A stretch of 64,000 nucleotides of DNA from Symsagittifera roscoffensis. Lineage: Eukaryota; Xenacoelomorpha; Acoela; Convolutidae. The stretch covers positions 42,050,153-42,114,152 of the forward strand of contig NC_087071.1 in NCBI RefSeq assembly GCF_963678635.1, read 5' to 3'. A model generated the notes under the pieces. It had not been told where the DNA came from, did not search any database, and saw nothing but the letters and a program-made list of their open reading frames with translations. This document shows positions 1 to 9,991 of the stretch, one piece after another. The position numbers and the translations under genes are program-made. The number at the start of each line of letters is the position of its first letter. Position 1 is the stretch's first letter.

Positions 1-1956
1 GAAAACTATTTTTGTACTGAAAATAAATGGATTGCAATTGATTTTGCGCAGAAATGTTGCAAAAAAATCAAATAAAGTCATTGAAATTGATGCAAAATTG
101 GTTGTGTCATCCAAAAAGAACGCTTGAAAAACAATTTGAATCATTTCTAAATCTATTTGTATCCGAATTCAGTTTCATTTTCCACGGAGCTTATTAAAAA
201 AAAATGCTGACTTGGATTGATAAGGTTTGGCTTCAAAAAACTACGAGCATAACTAATATCTAATATTTCTGCACCCAAAAAATCTGTTTTAATTTAGTTT
301 TTCATTTACACGTCATTTGCTTGAGAAATTTGCGCCAAGAAAGTTGATATCGAAAAAGAAATTCGTGAAAGTTTTCATAATAAGTTTTTTATTACCTTCA
401 AAACCTTCACAGTTTCATTTTTTGAAAGGTCCTTCAGAGGCAACGATTTGCAGTAAACAAATGTCAGCGGATGACACTAACTCTCTAAAACTCTAACTGA
501 TCTTTTTATAATATACAAAAGTTTGAAACAAAGTTAGTTAAATTAAGTTGCCTGTGCTGAGATTTTTATGACTGCAAAAAAATCAAAGTTAAACTGATTT
601 AAATCAATTTTTAGGGCAACAAATGTGATTTATTTTGCCGTTAAATCTGTTTTAAAATTTTACTTAAGTTTTTAAATGAGTCAATATGATTTTTTCGGTT
701 ACATTATCAGTATATTAAACGATTTTAATTGACTTCAATCTCATTCTTTCCAATGCCGGATAATCGAGTCGTGGAAAATTCGTTCCTAGCAGAAATTGTA
801 GGGAGATTAAGCAAAATTTATGCAAAAACTCTCCAGACATCATATATAGGAAAAAACCACAACCATCAAAAAGTGTAGTATAACATACTGTGTGTGAGAA
901 GAAAATGCAGCTTGCCAATTAGCATAAACGCTGAACTGCCTTACAGTTTCCTGAAAATTTTTGCTCCGAAGAACTGATTCGTAAATAGTTCAAAAATACA
1001 TTTTTTCCAGATTTAACTGAAAGCATCGACTGTTATTAATCGAATTTCGAAACTTGAACACTGGAGACGAGTTTTACCCAGTCAGCCATTTTAACAAAAT
1101 TAGTCTAAATTCTTTCAAATCCTTGAGTTAGAAGGACAAAAAAAGTTTGTTGATTTTTTTTTCAAGTAGTTATATCTTGTTGTACATTATCAGAAAAAAC
1201 TTTGAAAAACAATCAAGGACTCCTTTTGGTGCAATTAGGGTCACGCAAAAGAGTATGTTGGTTTCAACCGAGTGAAATAAAACGTTTTATATCTTTTTCT
1301 ATCGCTTTCTCAGCATCTAAGCAATGAAGATATCGCAAAATTTCAGCGGAAAGCGCTTTTAGTCAGTCAATCAGAGATTGAACGAGAAGATTTCTCGAAA
1401 AAGTTTTGAAAGTTTTGGTTTTTTTTCTGCAAAATTATCCTAAAATTGTCCATTATTTAAGTTATCGTTATTCACTGAAATTTTGAGTCAATCTTTTATG
1501 CATATATTTTCAAAAGCTTTAGACATTTAGGGATAGACAGAACAAACTTCGCTATCAAAGTTCTAGAAATTGCAGCAAAATTGCATGTGTTCTGGTTTTT
1601 CTATGCACAAATTTAAAGCGAGTCATCAATTGTGCAAAACTCCTAGGAGTTTAAATTGTGAAAAAATTATATGAAATTTATAGTGTTAACCTTACAACCG
1701 AATTGAACATTTGAATCCTACTTGAATCGAACTATTCTGGATTCAGTCATACAAATAGAATCCAGTCTTACATTCCAAATTGAATCCATACAAGCTGTGT
1801 TTGACTTGTCTTAATTGTCTTGAAAAGAGAATGAATGTGTTGAAAATAGAACTAAATTCAAGCTACAATGCGTAATTTTTGTTTGAACTGGACCTAGATT
1901 TGGATTTTGAATTTTTTCATAATTATAGTAAACACTTCAAAAAAAATCGCAAACTG
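1..1956. other. AT-rich non-coding stretch
   Basis: No supported gene, RNA or complete repeat is visible. Open frames here are short and have no recognisable protein features. The sequence is A/T-homopolymer rich, like the intronic DNA further right. It could be intergenic or an intron of the lectin-like gene that starts being visible at 25.8 kb. Confidence 0.5.
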
Positions 1957-2105
1957 CCCGGGTTGACCGAAAATGCTTATCATACAATTCTCATAAATGG
2001 AAAACTTCTTTTCATACAATTCCATACAATTCCATACGTACAGAAAATTGTATGAAAAATCTATGACAAGGAATGGAAATGCAAATTGTATGACAAACAG
2101 TTTTT
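1957..2105. repeat. Fragment of CCCGGGTTGACC-ended repeat
   Basis: The block starts CCCGGGTTGACC, followed by ATGCTTATCATACAATT-like sequence and several ATACAATTCC repeats. The same terminus and internal motif occur in the larger element at 34136-35037, so this looks like a one-ended fragment of the same non-autonomous family. No second inverted terminus is seen here. Confidence 0.55.
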
Positions 2106-2327
2106 GAAAAAAAAATTTCAAATGCGGCACAGTTTAGATTGAAGCCCATCGAATAAGCCGTGCAACCTGCAAAAAGAAAAGAAAACCTGAAAAAAATGTT
2201 TTTTAAGAAGTTGCAACCTCAGTTTCTTAATTTTCTGCAGGAGATCTTCTCAACGCTTTAGATAGCAGCAATGTCCTAGTCATAATCTTAAAGGGGGAGT
2301 ACTGGAAAAGGTGTTATATCATTTTTT

Positions 2328-2542
2328 GGCTCTTTTCCAGTTTCCCCCTTTCAAAATATCGAGTTTTATTTTTGTTTTACGTGTTATTACGGCTAAACGC
2401 CTGATGTTACGCTGTAAAGTATGGAGAACAAATCTGTTCAGAATTGTCAATTTGTTCACCACACCAATTTTGATTGCATTATGACAACGTTAAATAGACT
2501 TTTCAAAATTGAAATTGAAAGGGGGGAAACTGGAAAAGAGCC
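2328..2542. mobile_element. hAT-like MITE, copy 1 (GGCTCTTTTCC TIRs)
   Basis: A 215-bp element bounded by inverted repeats: GGCTCTTTTCCAGTTTCCCC at the left, and its complement (GGGGAAACTGGAAAAGAGCC) at the right. It is flanked by the 8-bp direct repeat CATTTTTT (2320-2327 and 2543-2550). An 8-bp target duplication is the hallmark of hAT transposition. The T-rich target lowers the weight of that evidence a little. There is no coding capacity, so it would be moved in trans. Confidence 0.75.
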
Positions 2543-2811
2543 CATTTTTTTTCTTCTAAAAAACTTGCATATCTGGGAGAAAACTTCCAACAAATCTCCT
2601 CCAACATCGAGAAACCACTACTTCTTACATCCACTAGTTCATTTTCCATAAAGAACATTATTACACGTGCGCGAAAAACAGAAAAAAAGTCAACATAATT
2701 TGGCTCGCGCAAAGTCGCAACATGGGTCGCGCAAAGCTGAAGTATTGGAATTGTTGTCGGAGTTTTTTGCTTGCATAAGCCTTATACAGATGCAGATCGC
2801 AAAATCATCCA

Positions 2812-2817
2812 GTATAT

Positions 2818-2890
<73 letters not shown>
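2812..2890. repeat. (TA)n microsatellite
   Basis: About 39 TA repeats with one interruption, lying in unit 1 of the 1.55-kb tandem array. The tract in unit 2 (4379-4436) is shorter, so it differs in length between otherwise near-identical units. Confidence 0.95.
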
Positions 2891-2894
<4 letters not shown>

Positions 2895-3897
2895 GTGCAG
2901 TTAGCTAGATCAACAATTTTGCTGATCGTATTCAGGACCGCCACAAGACGGCCTACACATGGTCCCAACGTTAAATATAAGCAATCTTTTTAGGGCAACA
3001 ATAAAGTCGTTACCACAAAAATTAAACGCTAGAAATCAGCCAAATCAAACATAAATCAGAGAAGTTAAATGAATATTAAAAAAAGCGAAAACTGAACAAA
3101 ACACACTTACCACGTAGCAAAAATTAGAAATAAATTCTAGTACCCTTTGCTCGAATCGACTGTTTCCAAAATCTATTTAAAATTATCGCTAAAAAACGTT
3201 TAAAAAGGCGCAGCACACTTTTCGCGTGTGAAACATACGACAATCGAATGAGATTGAATATTGGTAAATCCAAAAATCGAAAAATAGCAAAATTTTCACC
3301 TTCCAAAAACAGATAAAAATTAAAACAAGATGCTTTTTCACTAAGAGATCAGAAAATGTTGTTGTACAGTTTTGAGCAATCAAAACTAACGCTCAGACGA
3401 TGAATCAGCCTGCTTCGGAAGAATTTCGTCCGAAAAATTTTGATTTTTAAAGATAAGACCCAAACTAAAAACGGTTACGGTAATTAGTCCGTTCTCCAGT
3501 TTTTTTGGAACCCTATGCTCATATCGACTGTTTCCAAAATACATGGTATGCGCGTGTGCACTTTTCTAGCACCTGCTTTAAACGACGCATTCATTTTACT
3601 AACACATTCTTGAAACGTAGCTTTCACTTATCTGGCAACTCATTGAAACGACGCGTTTATTTAACTGGAACCTTGTTGAAACTATGACTTCATTTGCCTA
3701 GCATGTCCTTGATACGACGCGTTCCTATACCTGGCAACCTTCAAAAGAAAAGAAAACCTGAAAAAAGTTTTTTTAAGAAGTTGCAACCTCAGTTTCTTAA
3801 TTTCCTGCAGGAGATCTTCTCAACTCTTTAGATAGCAGCAATGTCCTAGTCATAATCTTAAAGGGGGAGTACTGGAAAAGGTGTTATATCATTTTTT

Positions 3898-4114
3898 GGC
3901 TCTTTTCCAGTTTCCCCCCCTTTCAAAATATCGAGTTTTATTTTTGTTTTACGTGTTATTACGGCTAAACGCCTGATGTTACGCTGTAAAGTAAGAAGAA
4001 CAAATCTGTTCAGATTTGTCAATTTGTTCACCTCACCAAATTTGATTGCATTATGACAACGTTAAATAGACTTTTCAAAATTGAAATTGAAAGGGGGGAA
4101 ACTGGAAAAGAGCC
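3898..4114. mobile_element. hAT-like MITE, copy 2
   Basis: The same inverted-repeat element as at 2328, with the same CATTTTTT flanks (3890-3897 and 4115-4122). It shares its insertion site with copy 1, so it was copied by the tandem duplication of the 1.55-kb unit and not by a new transposition. Confidence 0.75.
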
Positions 4115-4378
4115 CATTTTTTTTCTAAAAAACTTGCATATCTGGGAGAAAACTTCCGGCAAATCTCTCCAACATCGAGAAACCACTACTTCTTACATCC
4201 ACTAGTGCATTTTCTATAAAGAACATTATTACACGTGCGCGAAAAACAGAAAAAAAGTCACATAAATTTGGCTCGCGCAAAGTCGCAACATGGGTCGCGC
4301 AAAGCTGAAGTATTGAATTGTTGTGGGAGTTTTTTGCTTGCATAAGCGTTATACAGATGCAGATCGCAAAATCATCCA

Positions 4379-4436
<58 letters not shown>
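4379..4436. repeat. (TA)n microsatellite
   Basis: About 29 TA repeats at the position in unit 2 of the tandem array that corresponds to 2812-2890 in unit 1. Confidence 0.95.
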
Positions 4437-4441
<5 letters not shown>

Positions 4442-5440
4442 GTGCAGTTAGCTAGATCAACAATTTTGCTGATCGTATTCAGGACCGCCACAAGACGGCC
4501 TACACATGGTCCCAACGTTAAATATAAGCAGTCTTTTTAGGGCAACAATAAAGTCGTTACCACAAAAACTGAACGCTAGAAATCAGCCAAATCAAACATA
4601 AATCAGAGAAGTTAAATGAATATTAAAAAAAGCGAAAACTGAACAAAACACACTTACCACGAAGCAAAAATTAGAAATAAATTCTAGTACCCTTTGCTCG
4701 AATCGACTGTTTCCAAAATCTATTTTTAAATTATCGCTAAAAAACGTTTAAAAAGGCGCAGCACACTTTTCGCGTGTGAAACATACGACGATCGAATGAG
4801 ATTGAATATTGGTAAATCCAAAATTCGAAAAATAGCAAAATTTTCACCTTCCAAAAACAGATAAAAATTAAAACAAGATGCTTTTTCACTAAGAGGTCAG
4901 AAAAGGTTGTTGTACAGTTTTGAGCAATCAAAACTAACGCTCAGACGATGAATCAGCCTGCTTCGGAAGAATTTCGTCCGAAAAACTTTGTTTTTTAAAG
5001 ATAAGACCCAAACTAAAAACGGTAATTAGTCCGTTCTCCAGTTTTTTTGGAACCCTATGCTCATATCGACTGTTTCCAAAATACATGGTATGCGCGTGTG
5101 CACTTTTCTAGCACCTGCTTGAAACGACGCATTCATTTTACTAACACATTCTTGAAACGTAGCTTTCACTTATCTGGCAACTCATTGAAACGACGCGTTT
5201 ATTTAACTGGAACCTTGTTGAAACTATGACTTCATTTGCCTAGCATGTCCTTGATACGACGCGTTCCTATACCTGGCAACCTGCAAAAAGAAAAGAAAAC
5301 CTGAAAAAAGTTTTTTTAAGAAGTCGCAACCTCAGTTTCTTAATTTTCTGCAGGAGATCTTCTCAACTCTTTAGATAGCAGCAATGTCCTAGTCATAATC
5401 TTAAAGGGGGAGTACTGGAAAAGGTGTTATATCATTTTTT

Positions 5441-5656
5441 GGCTCTTTTCCAGTTTCCCCCCTTTCAAAATATCGAGTCTTATTTTTGTTTTACGTGTTA
5501 TTACGGCTAAACGCCTGATGTTACGCTGTAAAGTATGAAGAACAAATCTGTTCAGAATTGTCAATTTGTTCACCACACCAAATTTGATTGCATTATGACA
5601 ACGTTAAAAAAACTTTTCAAAATTGAAATTAAAAGGGGGAAAACTGGAAAAGAGCC
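5441..5656. mobile_element. hAT-like MITE, copy 3
   Basis: Third copy of the 215-217-bp element, in the partial third unit, with CATTTTTT on both sides (5433-5440 and 5657-5664). The terminal inverted repeats are intact apart from minor changes in the G/C run. Confidence 0.75.
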
Positions 5657-5727
5657 CATTTTTTTCTAAAAAACTTGCATATCTGGGAGAAAACTTCCGG
5701 CAAATCTCTCCAACATCGAGAAACATC

Positions 5728-6197
5728 GATTTAACTGGAACCTTGTTGAAACTATGACTTCATTTGCCTAGCATGTCCTTGATACGACGCGTTCCTATAC
5801 CTGGCACCTCTTTGATACAGCGCGTTATTTTCCTAGCACCTTCATGAAACGACGCATTCACTTACCTGGCACCTCCTTGAAACGGCGCGTTCACTTCACT
5901 GGAACTTTCTTGAATTGACGAGCTCGCTTAGCTGGCACCGCCTCGTAACAATGCTTTCACTTACATGACTCCTCATCAAAACGACGCATTCACTTACCTG
6001 GTACCTCATTGAAACGACGCGTTCAATTGCATAACTCCACATGAAGCGACGAGTTCACTTCCCTGGCAGCTTCTTGAAACTAAGCTTTCAATTACCTGCA
6101 AATTCTTTGATACGACGCGTTCATATTCCTAGCACTTCTTCGATACGACGCATTCATGTACATGGCACCACCTTGAGACGACGCGTTCACTTCCTGG
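5728..6197. repeat. ~30-bp minisatellite array (left part)
   Basis: Tandem degenerate repeats with a core like TTGAAACGACGCGTTCACTT followed by ACCTGGCACCTC, period about 30 bp. Similar blocks lie at the ends of the 1.55-kb units (about 3530-3728 and 5085-5280). The array continues after the giant LTR element at 25155-25497, so one array was split by that insertion. Short ORFs across it are repeat translations. Confidence 0.85.
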
Positions 6198-6397
6198 NNN
6201 NNNNNNNNNNNNNNNNNNNNNNNNNNNNNNNNNNNNNNNNNNNNNNNNNNNNNNNNNNNNNNNNNNNNNNNNNNNNNNNNNNNNNNNNNNNNNNNNNNNN
6301 NNNNNNNNNNNNNNNNNNNNNNNNNNNNNNNNNNNNNNNNNNNNNNNNNNNNNNNNNNNNNNNNNNNNNNNNNNNNNNNNNNNNNNNNNNNNNNNNN
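6198..6397. other. Assembly gap (200 N)
   Basis: Exactly 200 undetermined bases, probably a placeholder length. The gap hides the left end of the 5' LTR of the giant element and its left target-site duplication. Confidence 0.99.
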
Positions 6398-6649
6398 TAA
6401 CTTAGAAATTAGTTGCCTCTCCAAGAGAACTTCAGCAGCCGCAATAAACCAGTATACCCCTAGATCTATTGAGCCTAGCAGAGACTAGTTAAACAACCTG
6501 AGACTAGATAGTATAAGAGTAAGATTAGGATCGGTATTAGACTAAGAAGTTGCACGAATCTATCCGGCCGAAAATAAGATAGCGTGACGAGCAGACGGTG
6601 TACCCTATCCGAAATTACTCTATGAGTAAAGACCATCGGTTATAACTCA
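6398..6649 (+). repeat. 5' LTR (right part) of the giant element
   Basis: 252 bp that recur at 24904-25154, ending GGTTATAACTCA. The left part of this LTR is lost in the N gap. By comparison with the candidate 3' LTR start near 24729 (TGTAAAACCC), the full LTR would be about 425 bp and obey the TG...CA rule. Confidence 0.9.
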
Positions 6650-6651
6650 TC

Positions 6652-6666
6652 TGGTGCGACCATAAG
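6652..6666 (+). promoter_or_regulatory. Candidate primer-binding site
   Basis: TGGTGCGACCATAAG begins two bases after the 5' LTR. A primer-binding site should start TGG, complementary to the CCA tail of a tRNA. The tRNA would end GGTCGCACCA. I cannot name the isoacceptor. Confidence 0.6.
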
Positions 6667-7899
6667 TCTCGAACAAGACCTTAATAGCTTAGAATTAACC
6701 AAAAATAGATTAGAAATTAGTCAAAACATTTTAAAATGTTACACGACGATAATTTAATCGAAATGTCTCTACGACTCAATAGATCAGAGCCAATATTCCG
6801 AACGATAATAGAACTACCCGGAATTGGAAGAAGACCTCAAACCAGAGACGACATACGACAAAGTAGAAACCTACCAAATAGTTATATGATAGTACGGCAA
6901 AAGCCAACACAAACTTTTATATTTAGAATTTTATTAGCAATGATTTTAGATTTTCATTTACAAACATAAAATCTTGAAGTCAATCTTCATAATCATTACA
7001 GGCGCTAAACAAAACTATTAATATACAATAACGATTGATAAAAAAGATCTCAGATCGTTTTCCTAAAATTCTGCAGTATTATATAAAACATGTTTGGAAA
7101 ATATTTATTGAAAATCAAAACAAAAATTAGTAGCATGACAATAAACTGTTAGTAATCATAAAATCATCAGTTGTCCCAGCTTCATCACCTAAAACATAAC
7201 AGCAATCATAAGCTCACTAGTATCATTAAAACACTAAATCTTTTTCTTAAACAAATTTAAACCATTTTAAACTTAAATTCACTTAATTTTAAAATCAGAT
7301 CATCAAGGCTTATCCTTGGATCTTAATTAATTTTCTATTTAATTAAATTTAAAACTTGATCATCAAGGCCTATCCTTGGATCAAAAAGAACAATTTTGTT
7401 CTCCCCTACCCACTTAGCTAGTGTCTAACGACCTCAAACGTCGATTCACTATCCAACCCTTTCAAAAAACCCAAGACTGATAGAAATTTTTGAACAAAAC
7501 TAATCATTCAAATTAGGATAAACAGTGAAGAACTTCGGTTATTCATCCTTCACTTGAACCCTCCTCTTATTAGACCCAGGATAAATCTTAGACTTAGTAA
7601 GTTTAAAATAGTATCTAACGAACTACTCGCGTTCTAATTATACCTGAACCTTGTGGATCGATTTACTATTCTCCAACCCTTGAACACAATCACTACCCCT
7701 AAGTAAGATTAAGTAAGTTAACACCTTAGCTTATACTAGCCACGAGAAAGTAAAAAATCATTCTTCGGAATCGATATACTTTTCTCTCCAACCCTGAACA
7801 AATAGACCCAGGTTAAGCTAACCAAAAAATCGTAACGACTAACAATTTAAGAAAATAGAAATCATCTAACAACTTTTTGCATCCGTCATCCTAAACCTT
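6667..7899 (+). promoter_or_regulatory. Leader of the giant element with repeated hairpins
   Basis: A ~1.2-kb leader without a convincing protein. Two near-identical 25-base hairpins, GATCATCAAGG...CCTTGGATC, lie at 7298-7322 and 7358-7382. A motif TCGATnnACT...CCAACCCT is repeated three times (about 7441, 7658 and 7771). Tandem hairpins in retroviral leaders usually serve dimerisation, packaging or translation, so a similar role is inferred. A 77-codon ORF at 6736-6969 has no recognisable features. Confidence 0.45.
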
Positions 7900-8214
7900 A
7901 TGTCATTTAAAAATCTAGGAAACAAACAAACAATCGTTTTACACAACTGTGAAATAGATAACAAAAAATACGACCTTGTAATCACACCTCATACACAAAC
8001 TGTTGGATATATTAGAACAAAACGACAAACACTAAAAAAGAAAATAATAACCAAACAAAGACAAATAACACGAAAAAGATTTTCCAAAAATAGAAACGCA
8101 TTTTCAGAATCAGAAGCCAACAATTTAGACGAACTTTATAAATTAAAAGAATCTATAGATAAAAATTGCCCCATTCACGATCAATTATATTTTTCAGACT
8201 CAGAAACAACTTAA
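7900..8214 (+). CDS. 104-codon basic ORF of the giant element
   Basis: Opens MSFKNLGNKQ. The centre is very basic (KRQTLKKKIITKQRQITRKR, about residues 41-60) and the end acidic. There is no membrane segment, cysteine motif or family I recognise. It lies upstream of the gag block, in the same strand and composition as the rest of the element. The basic centre suggests nucleic-acid binding, but that is inference. It could also be part of an upstream leader peptide. Confidence 0.4.
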   Translation: MSFKNLGNKQTIVLHNCEIDNKKYDLVITPHTQTVGYIRTKRQTLKKKIITKQRQITRKRFSKNRNAFSESEANNLDELYKLKESIDKNCPIHDQLYFSDSETT

Positions 8215-8341
8215 AATTCATCAAAAAGAGGAAAAAGAAGAATAAAAAAGCAATATAAACACAAACCAGTACACTTGTATAATTGGAATCAACCAATTAG
8301 ACACATCGATAATTACCTATTAACAGTCATTAAACGAAAAA

Positions 8342-9991
8342 ATGAGCCAAACACACACTCCAAGTGAAGATAGTCCAGATGATGACGATATCTACCCCTT
8401 CCTCGTAGATGCACCCGATAATAGAGGCCAACATGATCTTTGCAAGAATTTCCTCCTAAATTTGTTTGAACCCGGAATCAGCCCATGTAAAGCAGAGTTC
8501 CCAGACGTAAAAATCAAAAGACAAATTATTGATCACTATCTGAAATATATATGTAATTTAACCCAACAATACGGAATCTACACCATAGAATTCAGTACAC
8601 CAAACCCGAATCACCGCAGATATGTAATTCAAACAGACGATCTTGACTTAGAATTTTCAAAAGTATTCTTAGAATATATAAAAAGCATACAATATCATAA
8701 CTCACAAAGAGCAAACTCCATATTCACTAATGAAGTTTTTGCAATAATATATAGTTATATTTCAATATTAGAAAACGAAACCCCAATCTCAAATGTCTCA
8801 CCGACAGAGACATCCAAACATATAAGTGTACGCCATGAAATCACACTATTTTCAACTTTCCTACATATAATTAAAGAAAATTTCACTAAAGATGAAGTTT
8901 CACAACATACAAAACATGACTTACAAAAAATTTTGGCATGGTTTATAATAGATTATATCACACATAATATAGATTTAATTTCACAAGCAAAAAAAAATTT
9001 TAGACCTCAAAATTCAAACGATGATACCGCCATCACAGAACGATCAGACTACATTTGGGACCCCGAATGGTCTCATTATGCATTCATAAACATCCCACAA
9101 TCAATCTCAAGTCAAGCAATAAGTACAATATCTTATGCAAGAGATTATGTAAGAGTAGTACCATTAACCATTGATGCAACACCATTAAACTACAATACAT
9201 TTTTACCTGATACGCGAAATAACAGTTTAAATTCGACCGTCATACACACTGAAAACCTTAATGGAACTAGGAATCTCACTCAACAAGATATTCAAACACC
9301 ATCACACTTCATAAATGAAGAAATCGTCCAAACAACAACAACTACACAACAAAGTTTTTCACCGATACGTCCAAATTTAACAAAACCAAAAAATACAAAC
9401 ACTTCACTAGCGCAGGTAACCTTACAATCAACCGTTAAACCTTCGGTTGCTCCAAAATATTCACAAAAGGATTATCAAACATATAGACCCATGACAATAC
9501 CGTCAAAAACACGCAGAACATTCACAAGAAACACTTTTGCGGAACACAATTATAATTACACACATTCATCAAAAACAAACTATCCCCCACGAAAAAATAA
9601 TAATAATCAGATAAGATCTCAATATTGGGATAACCCAATGGCAACAACCAACTCAGTAAATTTTCAAACTAATTCACATCCTCCACAGGATCGTAGTGAA
9701 AATTACCCATTCTTTCAACAGAATAAAAATAAAAAACAAGCACCTCATCAAACGGATTATCTATCCTCTGATGATGATTATTTACAACCAGATATATTTG
9801 CACCATACACTCAAGAATATCGTGGACAAAGAGTGCAGAAACCACATACATATCATAGAATTTTTTCTCCACACCCAATAGATACACAAAATCAACAACC
9901 AATACAAATGCAAAACCCAATTAATACACAATCTTTTCAACCAATTCAGCCACAAAACCCAATGATTACACACTCGTATCAACCAACATAA
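8342..9991 (+). CDS. 549-codon ORF preceding the gag core, unknown
   Basis: A long open frame starting MSQTHTPSEDSPDDDD. Residues 1-15 or so are acidic. About 20-300 look globular and helix-rich (for example LCKNFLLNLFEPG and LQKILAWFIIDY). The last ~200 residues are Gln/Asn/Pro/Thr-rich and end in short repeats based on QPIQ, NPINTQ and NPMITHS. Its position, just before capsid-like sequence, fits a matrix-like or N-terminal Gag role. I recognise no domain, so that role is inferred from order alone. It could equally be a lineage-specific accessory protein. Confidence 0.5.
   Translation: MSQTHTPSEDSPDDDDIYPFLVDAPDNRGQHDLCKNFLLNLFEPGISPCKAEFPDVKIKRQIIDHYLKYICNLTQQYGIYTIEFSTPNPNHRRYVIQTDDLDLEFSKVFLEYIKSIQYHNSQRANSIFTNEVFAIIYSYISILENETPISNVSPTETSKHISVRHEITLFSTFLHIIKENFTKDEVSQHTKHDLQKILAWFIIDYITHNIDLISQAKKNFRPQNSNDDTAITERSDYIWDPEWSHYAFINIPQSISSQAISTISYARDYVRVVPLTIDATPLNYNTFLPDTRNNSLNSTVIHTENLNGTRNLTQQDIQTPSHFINEEIVQTTTTTQQSFSPIRPNLTKPKNTNTSLAQVTLQSTVKPSVAPKYSQKDYQTYRPMTIPSKTRRTFTRNTFAEHNYNYTHSSKTNYPPRKNNNNQIRSQYWDNPMATTNSVNFQTNSHPPQDRSENYPFFQQNKNKKQAPHQTDYLSSDDDYLQPDIFAPYTQEYRGQRVQKPHTYHRIFSPHPIDTQNQQPIQMQNPINTQSFQPIQPQNPMITHSYQPT

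Larger units (their letters stand above)
2160..5726. repeat. Tandem array of a ~1.55-kb unit
   Basis: Nearly identical blocks begin near 2160, 3729 and 5276. Each opens with an A-rich AAAAGAAAAGAAAACCTG motif, followed by a 215-217-bp inverted-repeat element. The two full units continue with a (TA)n tract, a conserved ~700-bp segment and a ~30-bp minisatellite. The period is about 1.54-1.57 kb. The third unit stops at about 5726 and joins directly to minisatellite sequence. The high identity suggests recent duplication or homogenisation. No coding function is apparent. Confidence 0.85.

Noticed and set aside
2690-2968. Minus-strand ORF with an IYIYIY run
   Set aside because: It is a translation of the (TA)n tract and has no independent support.
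2160-5726. Regular repeats considered as a CRISPR array
   Set aside because: The units are 1.55 kb and ~30 bp without unique spacers, in an animal genome; they are satellite DNA.
6041-6424. ORFs running through the N gap
   Set aside because: They consist of minisatellite translation and undetermined bases.
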